DNA from: Micromonospora orduensis
GTDB taxonomy: Bacteria; Actinomycetota; Actinomycetes; Mycobacteriales; Micromonosporaceae
NCBI RefSeq assembly: GCF_006228125.1
Contig: NZ_VDFY01000177.1
Span: forward strand, 1-38,916
Reading direction: 5' to 3'
Length of the DNA: 38,916 nt
The position numbers and the translations under genes are program-made. Positions 24,762 through 31,853 of the stretch are shown here, in pieces. How positions within the stretch are numbered: position 1 is the first letter of the stretch; each line of letters starts with the position of its first letter. Under the pieces are notes generated by a model that saw only the letters and a list, made by a program, of their open reading frames with translations, was not told the origin of the DNA and did no database searches.

Positions 24762-26213
24762 ATGCCCCTCACCGAGCCGTACGACGACCACCTCCCGCAG
24801 GAGGATCCGGTCGCGCGCGACGGTGCGGGCAACCCGGACGACAACGTAGTCACCGACCCATCGGGCGCATCCGCCCCCACGACGCCGGCCGACGGCTCGG
24901 GTGTCGAGCCGGAACCGACACTGCCCGAGCCGGTGCGCCAGCGGATCGTGACGCTCACCGCGGCGGTGCTGCCCACCCTGCCCGCCGACGAGGTGCCGGT
25001 GCCGCTGCGCCGGGTGGCCAAGTTCGCCCCGAACCGGCGGGCCCGGCTCGGCGCGCCGGTCATCGCCGCCCAGCTCACCGCCGACCCGCTGTTTCGGCAG
25101 CGGGTCACCGCGCGGGTGCTGGCCGATGCCGGTGACCTCGGTGCGGCCGTGGTCGAAGGCACCGCGCCGGCCGCCGCCGACCCGGTCGAGGTGGCCGCGC
25201 TGGCCTACCTGGCCCGTCCGCGCGGCTGGCGGGAGCTGATCGACGCCAGCGGAGCGGCCGTACGCGCCGAGGCGGACAGCGCGGTCGTCGCCGAGCTGGT
25301 CCGCGAGGCCGAGCAGCGGGCCACCCGCGCCGAGCACGACCGGGCGGTGGCCCGGGTCGAGGCGGAGAAGCTGCGCGACGAGCTGGCCCGCGTCCGTGAG
25401 GAGCTGGGTCAGCTCCGCGAGGAGTCCCGGCAGCTGGCCCGCACCCTGCGGGAGACCCAGGCCCGCGAGCGCAAGGCCACCGAGTTGCTGGCCACCGAAC
25501 GCGGCCGGGCGGCCCGTGCCAGCGCCGACGTGGACGCCGAGCTGCGTCGCGCCCGGGCTCGACTGGCCGAGGCGGAGGCCGCCGCCGGGGTGGCCCGGGC
25601 CAGCGCCAAGGAGGCGCGTTCGGTCGACGACGCCCGGCTCTGGCTGCTGCTGGAGACCATCGGCCAGGCCGCCGTCGGGCTGCGCCGGGAGCTGGCGCTC
25701 GACCCGGTGGACAAACTCCCCGCCGACTTCGTCGCCGACGCGTTCGCCGAGCAGCCGGGCAGCGCCCCGGCCGGCCCGGCCGCCCGGGCCCGCGACACCG
25801 ACGACCCGGCCCGGCTCGACCAGCTGCTCGCCCTGCCCCGGGCGCACCTCGTGGTGGACGGCTACAACGTCACCAAGCGTGGCTTCGGCGAGATGTCCCT
25901 GGAACAGCAGCGCAAACGCCTGATCACCGGTCTGGGCGGGATCGCCGCGCAGACCGGCGACGAGGTCACAGTGGTCTTCGACGGCGCCGAGCGGATGCAC
26001 GGGTTGCCACCCGCGCCGCGTGGCGTACGGGTGCTCTTCTCCCGCAAGGGCGAGACCGCCGACGAGCTGATCCGGCGGCTGGTCCGCGCCGAGCCGGCCG
26101 GCCGCCCGGTGGTCGTGGTCTCCTCCGACCGCGAGGTCGCCGACGGGGTGCGCAGGCACGGGGCGTACCCGCTGGGCGCGGACTCGCTGCTGCGGCGCCT
26201 CGCCCGCTCCTGA
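24762..26213 (+). CDS. Coiled-coil protein with C-terminal NYN (YacP/Rae1-like) nuclease domain
   Basis: A 483-residue protein in three parts. An acidic disordered N-terminus (1-55) is followed by a helical region with a long charged coiled coil (about 170-290: Glu/Arg/Ala heptads such as KLRDELARVREELGQLREE). Last is a PIN-like NYN domain from about 361: HLVVDGYNVTKRGFG, VTVVFDGAERM, RVLFSRKGETADELIRRL and VVVSSDREVADGVRRHGAYPL. The conserved acidic residues of the YacP family are present, so an RNase, perhaps ribosome-associated like B. subtilis Rae1, is plausible. It starts at the ATG at 24762 with GGGAG upstream and a TAGGAT -10 box at 24700. It is divergent from the UvrC-like gene. Confidence 0.88.
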   Translation: MPLTEPYDDHLPQEDPVARDGAGNPDDNVVTDPSGASAPTTPADGSGVEPEPTLPEPVRQRIVTLTAAVLPTLPADEVPVPLRRVAKFAPNRRARLGAPVIAAQLTADPLFRQRVTARVLADAGDLGAAVVEGTAPAAADPVEVAALAYLARPRGWRELIDASGAAVRAEADSAVVAELVREAEQRATRAEHDRAVARVEAEKLRDELARVREELGQLREESRQLARTLRETQARERKATELLATERGRAARASADVDAELRRARARLAEAEAAAGVARASAKEARSVDDARLWLLLETIGQAAVGLRRELALDPVDKLPADFVADAFAEQPGSAPAGPAARARDTDDPARLDQLLALPRAHLVVDGYNVTKRGFGEMSLEQQRKRLITGLGGIAAQTGDEVTVVFDGAERMHGLPPAPRGVRVLFSRKGETADELIRRLVRAEPAGRPVVVVSSDREVADGVRRHGAYPLGADSLLRRLARS

Positions 26214-26236
26214 GGGCACCCGTTGCCGCACGGCAC

Positions 26237-26254
26237 CCGCCGACGGGTCGGCGG
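26237..26254 (+). terminator. Hairpin after the NYN gene
   Basis: Perfect 7-bp stem CCGCCGA / TCGGCGG with a CGGG loop, 23 bases after the stop codon. Confidence 0.45.
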
Positions 26255-26347
26255 ACAGGGTTTTGGCGAGATTCCTGCAGGCGCGGTCGGCGACGGTGTC
26301 CGCATCCGCCCGGCCACCGTCGGGCACCGACCAAGGCAGGCAACGAC

Positions 26348-26761
26348 ATGGGAAAACGACTACTCGGAAGCGTCCTCGGCGCGGTCGTCGCGCTGGCGGC
26401 CCTCCTCGTCGCGCCGGGACCGGCGCAGGCGGCGTCGGGTGGTGGCTGCACCGGCGCCTACCCGATCAGCTCCTGCATCTCCTACCAGGGCTCCAACCAG
26501 AACGTGGTGGGCGACTTCTACATGAACGCCACCCCGGACCAGTCCCGGTGCTCGGCGTACATCCAGTTGCGGACCACGAACAACGGCAACAGCGCGTGGA
26601 CGTACTACAACCTGAGCCGGACCGGCCGGTTCGGGCCGGTCAGCCGCACCGTCAACGTGATGAACAACTTCAATGGTTCGGCCGTGACGGTGGTCGAGGT
26701 CTACACCTGCAGCGGGACGTTGCACGGCATCTTCACCAGCCCTCGGGTGCACTACCCGTGA
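26348..26761 (+). CDS. Small secreted protein with four cysteines, unknown family
   Basis: A 137-residue protein with a clear signal peptide (MGKRLLGSVLGAVVALAALLV, cleavage about AQA-AS at residue 28). The mature part of about 109 residues contains four cysteines (Cys34, Cys43, Cys68, Cys120), enough for two disulfides. It is rich in Asn, Ser, Thr and Tyr, with NVVGDFYMNATPDQ, a central YIQLRTTNNGNSAWTYYNLSRTG, and a C-terminus of alternating beta residues. Such composition suggests a small beta-sandwich exported to the cell surface or medium. No family is recognised. It starts at the ATG at 26348. Terminators on both sides make it a single-gene unit. Confidence 0.75.
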   Translation: MGKRLLGSVLGAVVALAALLVAPGPAQAASGGGCTGAYPISSCISYQGSNQNVVGDFYMNATPDQSRCSAYIQLRTTNNGNSAWTYYNLSRTGRFGPVSRTVNVMNNFNGSAVTVVEVYTCSGTLHGIFTSPRVHYP

Positions 26762-26789
26762 TCCCGCGTTCCCTCGACTAGGGGGAGAT

Positions 26790-26828
26790 GATCCGGCCGC
26801 TGGCGCGTTCGGTGTCAGCGGCCGGATC
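26790..26828 (+). terminator. Terminator of the secreted-protein gene
   Basis: Perfect 13-bp stem GATCCGGCCGCTG / CAGCGGCCGGATC with a 13-base loop. Confidence 0.82.
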
Positions 26829-26840
26829 GTCCGTCGTGCG

Positions 26841-26862
26841 TGTCGGACCTCGGCGCTAGCAT
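26841..26862 (+). promoter_or_regulatory. PafBC-type damage promoter of the DinB-family gene
   Basis: TGTCGGAC (26841-26848), 8 bases, TAGCAT (26857-26862). It has the same layout as the element before the UvrC-like gene. The ATG follows 29 bases later with an AAAGGGAG SD. Confidence 0.6.
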
Positions 26863-26891
26863 CGCCGCGACCGCCGAGAAAGGGAGTCGCG

Positions 26892-27611
26892 ATGCCTCAG
26901 GACGACGTCACGGTGTTCGTCGACCGGGACCTGCGCGGTGCGCGGTTCACCAGGTCGTCGCTGGCCGGCGCGGTGATGCGCGGTGTCGACGTGGCCAATC
27001 TGGACATCGACGCGCCGTGGTTGTCCGAGGCGACGTTCCTGGTCAACGGCGTCGATGTCGTGCCGCTCGTGGAGGCCGAGCTGAACCGTCGGTTTCCCGG
27101 GCGGGAGCTGAGGCGGGCCACCGACCCGGCCGACTTCCGCAGGGCGTGGGCGGGGCTTGAACGGGCCTGGGCGGCGGCGGTCGACCGGGTGCGGTCCATG
27201 CCCGACGGTGCGGTCGACGTCTCGGTCGACGGTGAGTGGTCGTTCGCGCAGACGCTGCGGCATCTCGCGTTCGCCGCCGACGCCTGGCTGGGCAAGGCGA
27301 TCCTGCGCCTGCCGCAGCCGTTCCACCCGCTCGGTCAGTCACACGTGGAGTACGAGACCGACGGCTTCGACTTGTCGGTCTTCGCCACCGAGCAGCCGAC
27401 CTTCGACGCGGTTCTTCAGGTGCGCGCCGAGCGGCAGGCCATGGTGCGCGACTTCCTCGCGGCCGTCACACCTGAGCTGCTGGAAGAGTCCCGCCCGAGC
27501 GCCTGGTGGCCCGACCATCACGTGACTGTCCTGCACTGCGTCCACGTGATCCTCGGGGAGGAGTGGGAGCACCTGCGCTACGCGCTGCGCGACCTCGACG
27601 CGCAGGGCTGA
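26892..27611 (+). CDS. Pentapeptide-like N-terminus fused to DinB-family domain
   Basis: A 239-residue protein. Residues about 11-42 read as five-residue steps (DLRGA-RFTRS-SLAGA-VMRGV-DVANL), a short pentapeptide-repeat coil. The rest is a DinB/DfsB-like four-helix bundle with putative metal ligands: His in TLRHLAFAADAWLGK (about 117) and His-His in CVHVILGEEWEHLRYALRDL (about 217 and 227). DinB-fold proteins in actinobacteria are often thiol-dependent transferases or hydrolases using mycothiol, but the function of this one is unknown. The ATG at 26892 follows a good SD. A damage-type promoter precedes it, matching the damage-inducible origin of the family name. Confidence 0.85.
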   Translation: MPQDDVTVFVDRDLRGARFTRSSLAGAVMRGVDVANLDIDAPWLSEATFLVNGVDVVPLVEAELNRRFPGRELRRATDPADFRRAWAGLERAWAAAVDRVRSMPDGAVDVSVDGEWSFAQTLRHLAFAADAWLGKAILRLPQPFHPLGQSHVEYETDGFDLSVFATEQPTFDAVLQVRAERQAMVRDFLAAVTPELLEESRPSAWWPDHHVTVLHCVHVILGEEWEHLRYALRDLDAQG

Positions 27612-27708
27612 CGCGTTCGGCGACGTGGGGTGTCCGGGCGGTCGGGATACCCCGATATCGTTGATCTGGAGTGGATCTCGGTCGCAACGGGCGGTCGGGT
27701 GGGGTTTC

Positions 27709-27730
27709 TGTCGTACCCGGTGGTTAGCGT
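27709..27730 (+). promoter_or_regulatory. PafBC-type damage promoter of the CxxC mini-protein gene
   Basis: TGTCGTAC (27709-27716), 8 bases, TAGCGT (27725-27730). The layout is identical to the elements at 24642 and 26841. A leader of about 70 bases separates it from the ATG. Confidence 0.5.
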
Positions 27731-27802
27731 CGATGTCACCGACGGTGCTCGGGTGGCGACGACAAGGCGTCGACCGTGCTCCGCCAACGATCAGGAGGCG
27801 TG

Positions 27803-28021
27803 ATGCTCATCGACTGCGACGGGTGCGCGAGGCGGGGTGACGACTGTTCCGGCTGCCTGCTGGCCGCCCTGTTCGACGACACGTCCCCGGCGGCAGGGCT
27901 GGTCGCCGCCGAGGTCCAGGCGATCGAGGTGCTCGCACGGGCCGGATTCGAGGTGGAGGTGCTGGACGCGCCCGGGCGTCCCGGCGACACCGACCACCGC
28001 GCGGTACGCCGGGTCGCCTGA
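27803..28021 (+). CDS. CxxC mini-protein, unknown function
   Basis: A 72-residue protein starting at the ATG at 27803 with AGGAGG 4 bases upstream (a GTG directly before it is too close to the SD). The first 18 residues hold two CxxC pairs (Cys5/Cys8 and Cys15/Cys18: CDGCARRGDDCSGC), a compact metal-binding knuckle for zinc or a cluster. A helix follows (AAGLVAAEVQAIEVLARAGFEVEVL), then a short polar tail. I recall similar small proteins near this locus in other actinobacteria, but no function. The damage-type promoter upstream links it to DNA stress. Confidence 0.7.
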   Translation: MLIDCDGCARRGDDCSGCLLAALFDDTSPAAGLVAAEVQAIEVLARAGFEVEVLDAPGRPGDTDHRAVRRVA

Positions 28022-28059
28022 CCGTGACACCGCGCCCGAGGCGCGCTTCTCGCGGGCCA

Positions 28060-28065
28060 TAGGAT
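28060..28065 (+). promoter_or_regulatory. -10-like box before the M48/pimB unit
   Basis: TAGGAT within TAGGATGAG, the same 9-mer found at 24700 upstream of the NYN gene. No clear -35 is visible in either case. Confidence 0.3.
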
Positions 28066-28093
28066 GAGCGGTCACGGCGGGAGGAGCGGCGGG

Positions 28094-28138
28094 ATGAGCG
28101 GGGTACGACGCGACGACGGCACGGCGGTGTCCGCGTGA
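28094..28138 (+). CDS. 14-codon leader ORF coupled to the M48 protease gene
   Basis: ATG at 28094 with GGAGGAG upstream. It encodes MSGVRRDDGTAVSA and stops in a TGA that overlaps the GTG of the M48 gene (GTGA). The SD lies before this ORF and not before the GTG, so translation of the protease is probably coupled to it. The product itself may have no function. Confidence 0.4.
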   Translation: MSGVRRDDGTAVSA

Positions 28139-29394
28139 CCCCGCGCGGTTGGGCGCTGCTGGCCCTGGCCGGGCTGACCGTCGCGCTTGTCGTGCTGGCC
28201 GCGCTGCTCATCCCGTGGCACCGCCCGCCGGCACCTCGGGCCGACCAGCTCGCCGCGCTGGGTGACCTGCCGGCCGAGCAGGTGGCCAGGGGGCGGGAGT
28301 TCCGTGCGGCCCTACGCCCCGGCGGCTACACAGCGCTCGCCGTCGGCCTGCTTGTCGCTCTCGCGCTCGGGTTGACCCCCCTGGGCAGTCGCCTGGTCGA
28401 GCTGGTGGGCCGGCCGTTCGGTGGGCACTGGGCGGCGCAGGCGGTGCTCGGCGGGTTGGCGGTGGTGCTCGTCGCCGACCTGGTGACGCTCCCGTTCGCC
28501 GCCTGGCGGCAGAGCGTCCTCACCCGCTACGGGCTCAGCACCAACGGCTGGAACGGCTGGGCGGTCGACCTGCTCAAGTCGTACGCGGTGAGCGCGGTGA
28601 TCGGCGCGGTGGCGTTGTTCGGCTTCTACGCGGTGATCCGGCTCGCGCCGCGCTGGTGGTGGGCGTTCGGCGCGGCGGGTGCGGCCCTGCTTGTGGTGCT
28701 GCTGTCGTTCGTGCTGCCGGTGCTTGTGGAGCCGGTGTTCAACCGGTTCACCCCGATGGAGCGGGGTCCGCTGCGCACCGAGCTGATGAGCATGGCCGCC
28801 CGCGACGGGGTGCCGGTGCGTGACGTGCTGGTCGCCGACGCGTCCCGCCGCACCAGGGCGGTAAACGCGTACGTCTCCGGTCTCGGCCCGACCCGGCGGG
28901 TGGTCGTCTACGACACGCTGCTGACCGAGGCGACCCCGGCCGAGGTGACCGCCGTGGTGGCGCACGAGCTGGGGCACGCGAAGGATTCCGACGTGGCCGT
29001 CGGCACGCTGACCGGGGCGCTGGGCGCCGCCGCGGCGGTGGTGGCGCTCTACCTGCTCGGCTCGTGGGGGCCGCTGCTGCGGCTGGCCGGCGTCGACTCG
29101 GTCGCCCAACCACGCGCGTTCCCGCTGCTGCTCGCCCTCGTCACGGTGGCCGGGCTGGTCGCCGCGCCGGTGCAGGCGCTGATGTCGCGTCGGGTGGAGG
29201 CGCGCGCCGACGCGCACGCGCTCGCGCTCACCGGCGACCCGGTGGCCTTCGAGTCGATGCAGCGGCGGCTCGGCTCGGTCAACCTGGGCGACCCTGACCC
29301 GCCGCGCTGGGAGTACCTCTACTCCGCCTCGCATCCGTCCACCGTGGAGCGGATGGCTGCCGCCCGCGCGTACGCCCGGGAGGCTGGCCGATGA
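28135..29394 (+). CDS. M48-family membrane metalloprotease (Ste24/CAAX protease-like)
   Basis: A 419-residue integral membrane zinc protease. Helices at about 5-27, 65-82, 102-120, 150-170 and 178-198 precede the catalytic region. The zinc site is His277-Glu278-Leu-Gly-His281 (VVAHELGHAKDSD), with the third ligand Glu355 in RRVEARADAHAL. Further helices lie at about 290-310 and 328-348. The N-terminal domain with FNRFTPMERGPLR and NAYVSGLGPTRRVVVYDTLL is characteristic of the Ste24-like group. It probably degrades damaged or misfolded membrane proteins. It starts at a GTG overlapping a leader ORF, and its stop overlaps pimB' in ATGA, so the two are cotranslated. Confidence 0.93.
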   Translation: MTPRGWALLALAGLTVALVVLAALLIPWHRPPAPRADQLAALGDLPAEQVARGREFRAALRPGGYTALAVGLLVALALGLTPLGSRLVELVGRPFGGHWAAQAVLGGLAVVLVADLVTLPFAAWRQSVLTRYGLSTNGWNGWAVDLLKSYAVSAVIGAVALFGFYAVIRLAPRWWWAFGAAGAALLVVLLSFVLPVLVEPVFNRFTPMERGPLRTELMSMAARDGVPVRDVLVADASRRTRAVNAYVSGLGPTRRVVVYDTLLTEATPAEVTAVVAHELGHAKDSDVAVGTLTGALGAAAAVVALYLLGSWGPLLRLAGVDSVAQPRAFPLLLALVTVAGLVAAPVQALMSRRVEARADAHALALTGDPVAFESMQRRLGSVNLGDPDPPRWEYLYSASHPSTVERMAAARAYAREAGR

Positions 29395-30515
29395 GCCGTA
29401 CGCTGCTGATCACCAACGACTTTCCGCCCCGCCCCGGGGGCATCCAGTCCTTCGTGCACAACCTCGCCCTGCGTCAGCCGGCCGGTTCGGTGGTCGTGTA
29501 CGCGTCGAGCTGGCGGGGCGCCGCGAAGTTCGATGCCGACCAGCCGTTCGAGGTGGTCCGGGAACGCACCCGGGTGCTGCTGCCGACCCCGCTGATCGCC
29601 CGCCGGGCGGCCCGGCTGGCCCGCGCGTACGACTGCGACACGGTGTGGTTCGGCGCTGCAGCACCGCTGGGGCTGCTCGCCGCGGGTCTGCGCCGGCGGG
29701 CGGGCGTACGCCGGGTGGTGGCGCAGACCCACGGTCACGAGGTCGGGTGGGCGGCGTTGCCGGCGGCCCGGCCGGCGCTGCGCCGCATCGGTCGGGGTGT
29801 GGACGTCACGACGTACCTGGGCGAGTACACCCGGACCCGGCTCGCCCGCGTGCTGGACGGGGTGACCGAGCTGCGCCGGCTGGCTCCGGGGGTGGATGTG
29901 GACACCTACCACCCCACTGTGGACGGTGAGCACGTCCGGGCCCGGCTGGGGCTGACCGACCGGCCGGTGGTGGTCTGCGTGTCCCGGCTGGTGCCCCGCA
30001 AGGGGCAGGACATGCTGATCCGGGCACTGCCGGAGATCCGCCGTCGGGTGCCCGACGCGGCGCTGCTGATCGTCGGCGGTGGCCCGTACCGGGCGACGTT
30101 GGAGAAGCTGGCCCGGCAGACCGACGTGGAACGCGACGTGGTCTTCACCGGCTCGGTGCCGTCGGCGGAGTTGCCGGCGCACTACGCGGCCGGCGACGTG
30201 TACGCGATGCCGTGCCGCACCCGTAACCGGGGCCTCGACGTGGAGGGGCTGGGCATCGTCTACCTGGAGGCGTCCGCGACGGGCCTTCCGGTGGTGGCCG
30301 GCGACTCCGGGGGCGCGCCGGACGCGGTCCGCGAGGGCGAGACCGGTTACGTGGTCGGTGGGCGGGACGTCGCCCAGCTCGCCGACCGGGTCGCCCGGCT
30401 GCTCGCCGACCGGGACCTGGCCCGTCAGTTGGGTGCGGCGGGCCGGGCGTGGGTGGAGCGGGAGTGGCGCTGGGAGACGCAGGCGCAGCGGATGGCGGAG
30501 CTGCTCGCCGGCTGA
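29391..30515 (+). CDS. pimB: GT4 mannosyltransferase, PimB' type
   Basis: A 374-residue GT-B glycosyltransferase (family GT4) that matches mycobacterial PimB' (Rv2188c, recalled) from end to end. Shared stretches are LLITNDFPPRPGGIQSFVHNLA, CDTVWFGAAAPLGLLAAGLRRRAGVRRVVAQTHGHEVGW, PGVDVDTYHP, VCVSRLVPRKGQDMLIRALPEIRRRVPDA, YAMPCRTRNRGLDVEGLGIVYLEASA and the C-terminal WVEREWRWETQA. PimB' adds the second mannose to phosphatidyl-myo-inositol monomannoside, in the cytoplasmic leaflet. Micromonosporaceae are known to make phosphatidylinositol mannosides, so this fits. It overlaps M48 by 4 bases and is convergent to the acyltransferase, 13 bases away. Confidence 0.92.
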   Translation: MSRTLLITNDFPPRPGGIQSFVHNLALRQPAGSVVVYASSWRGAAKFDADQPFEVVRERTRVLLPTPLIARRAARLARAYDCDTVWFGAAAPLGLLAAGLRRRAGVRRVVAQTHGHEVGWAALPAARPALRRIGRGVDVTTYLGEYTRTRLARVLDGVTELRRLAPGVDVDTYHPTVDGEHVRARLGLTDRPVVVCVSRLVPRKGQDMLIRALPEIRRRVPDAALLIVGGGPYRATLEKLARQTDVERDVVFTGSVPSAELPAHYAAGDVYAMPCRTRNRGLDVEGLGIVYLEASATGLPVVAGDSGGAPDAVREGETGYVVGGRDVAQLADRVARLLADRDLARQLGAAGRAWVEREWRWETQAQRMAELLAG

Positions 30516-30528
30516 CCGCTCGGTCCTT

Positions 30529-31197
30529 TCACGTGGTGCTCGCCCGGGGTGGCGCGTAACGCGGCACGTACTCCTGGTCGGTCAGCCGTTGGATCGCGAC
30601 CATGACCTCGTCGGTGACGACCCGGAAGTCGCGTGGCCCGTTGATCCGGCCGGCGACGGGGATCGGCGGGCCGAACCGCAGGGTGACCGGGTGCCGGCGG
30701 GGCAGTCGCGCGTCGATCGGCAGCACCTCGGCGGTGCCGAGAACGCCCACCGGGACGATCGGCACCCCGGCGTCGCGGGCCAGCCGGGTCATGCCGGTGC
30801 GGCCCCGGTAGAGCCGGCCGTCGGGGGAGCGGGTGCCCTCCGGGTAGATGGCGACCAGACCGCCGTCGCGCAGTACCGGACCGGCGGCGTCGAGGGCGGT
30901 GAGGGCGGCCCGTCCGCCGGCGCGCTCGACCCGGATCGCGCCCATGCCGGCGACGATCCGCCGGCTGAGCCAGCCGCCCGGTCCCCGGCCGGTGAAGTAC
31001 TCGGACTTGGCCCAGAAGGTGACGTGTCGGGGTGTCAGGCAGGCGAGGAACACCTCGTCGGCGACGGAGAGGTGGTTACCCGCGAGGATCGCGCCGCCGT
31101 GTCGTGGCAGATGCTCCAGTCCCTCCACGCGGGGCCGCCAGCCCGCCCGCAGGACGGTGCCGACTGTCAGTTTGCTGAGGTCGTACAGCAGGGGCAC
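30529..31197 (-). CDS. 1-acyl-sn-glycerol-3-phosphate acyltransferase family (PlsC-like)
   Basis: A 222-residue lysophospholipid-type acyltransferase. Motif I is NHLSVADEVF (His42 and Asp47, the HX4D pair). Motif III is the substrate-binding VAIYPEGTRSPDGRLYRG (Glu120-Gly-Thr-Arg), with VPIVPVGVLG after it. It would esterify the sn-2 position of lysophosphatidate or a related lipid on the inner membrane face. It starts at a GTG with GGAGGACAC upstream, and its stop is 13 bp from pimB' (convergent). The TetR regulator lies 12 bases upstream on the same strand, so the two probably form one operon under TetR control. Confidence 0.9.
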   Translation of the reverse strand: MPLLYDLSKLTVGTVLRAGWRPRVEGLEHLPRHGGAILAGNHLSVADEVFLACLTPRHVTFWAKSEYFTGRGPGGWLSRRIVAGMGAIRVERAGGRAALTALDAAGPVLRDGGLVAIYPEGTRSPDGRLYRGRTGMTRLARDAGVPIVPVGVLGTAEVLPIDARLPRRHPVTLRFGPPIPVAGRINGPRDFRVVTDEVMVAIQRLTDQEYVPRYAPPRASTT

Positions 31198-31209
31198 GTG
31201 TCCTCCGGT

Positions 31210-31794
31210 TCAGTGCGGGGCGGGGCCGAGGTGGGCGTCGAGCGTGGCGCGCAGCAGGACGTCGTCGTCGGTGGCGCCGGTGGCCAGCGGCAGGCTGCCC
31301 CAAGCCCAGAGTTGGGCGATGCCGTGCAGGTTGGCCCAGAGCGCGCCGGCCAGCACCGAGGCGGGGGCGTCGTCGGGCCGGCGTACCTGGGCCACCAGGT
31401 CGGCCAGGACGGCGAACAGCGGCAGGCTCGTCTCGCGCAGCCGCAGCCGGCCGCTGTCCAGCAGGTCGTGCCGGAACATCAGCTCGAACATGCCCCGGTG
31501 CGCCGCCGCGAAGTCCAGGTATGTCCGGGCCAGCGCGGTCAGTTGGGTACGCGGGTCCGGGTCGACGTCGCGAATCGTCTTCTGGACCTGGGTGGTGAGG
31601 TCGGCGAAGCCCTCGCGGGCGATGGCGGAGAGCAGGTCGACGTGGGTGGGGAAGTATCGGCGCGGCGCGCCGTGGGAGACGCCGGCCCGGCGGGCGATCT
31701 CCCGCAGCGACACGGCCGACTGGCCCTCGCGGAGCACCAGGTCCACCCCGGCGGCCACCAGTCGGGCCCGGACGCCCGCCTCCCCGTTGCTCAT
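31210..31794 (-). CDS. TetR-family transcriptional regulator
   Basis: A 194-residue regulator with an N-terminal HTH (SLREIARRAGVSHGAPRRYFPTHVDLL, residues about 28-54) and a helical effector domain with AHRGMFELMFRHDLL, ending in the WANLHGIAQLWAWG helix found in the TetR_C_33-like group. Its ATG at 31794 lacks an SD but carries TAGACA 6 bases upstream, so it is probably leaderless. Two palindromic operators overlap the start. It lies directly upstream of the PlsC-like gene and likely controls both. The effector is unknown; an acyl-CoA or lipid is plausible given the partner. Confidence 0.9.
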   Translation of the reverse strand: MSNGEAGVRARLVAAGVDLVLREGQSAVSLREIARRAGVSHGAPRRYFPTHVDLLSAIAREGFADLTTQVQKTIRDVDPDPRTQLTALARTYLDFAAAHRGMFELMFRHDLLDSGRLRLRETSLPLFAVLADLVAQVRRPDDAPASVLAGALWANLHGIAQLWAWGSLPLATGATDDDVLLRATLDAHLGPAPH

Positions 31795-31830
31795 AGACAG
31801 TGTCTACCAGGACGGCATAGACGGTGTCTA
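31794..31830 (-). promoter_or_regulatory. Two-site operator of the TetR regulator
   Basis: Two 13-base dyads: TAGACA-G-TGTCTA (31794-31806, perfect) and TAGACGGTGTCTA (31818-31830, one mismatch), centres 24 bases apart. The first overlaps the -10 and the start codon, so binding would block transcription and initiation. Two turns of helix between centres would allow dimers on one face. Confidence 0.7.
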
Positions 31831-31853
31831 CTCCCCGTGCTTAACGGCACCGG

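Noticed and set aside
27612..27700. Hairpin TCGGG-ATAC-CCCGA after the DinB gene as terminator
   Set aside because: Only a 5-bp stem; too weak compared with the other terminators here.
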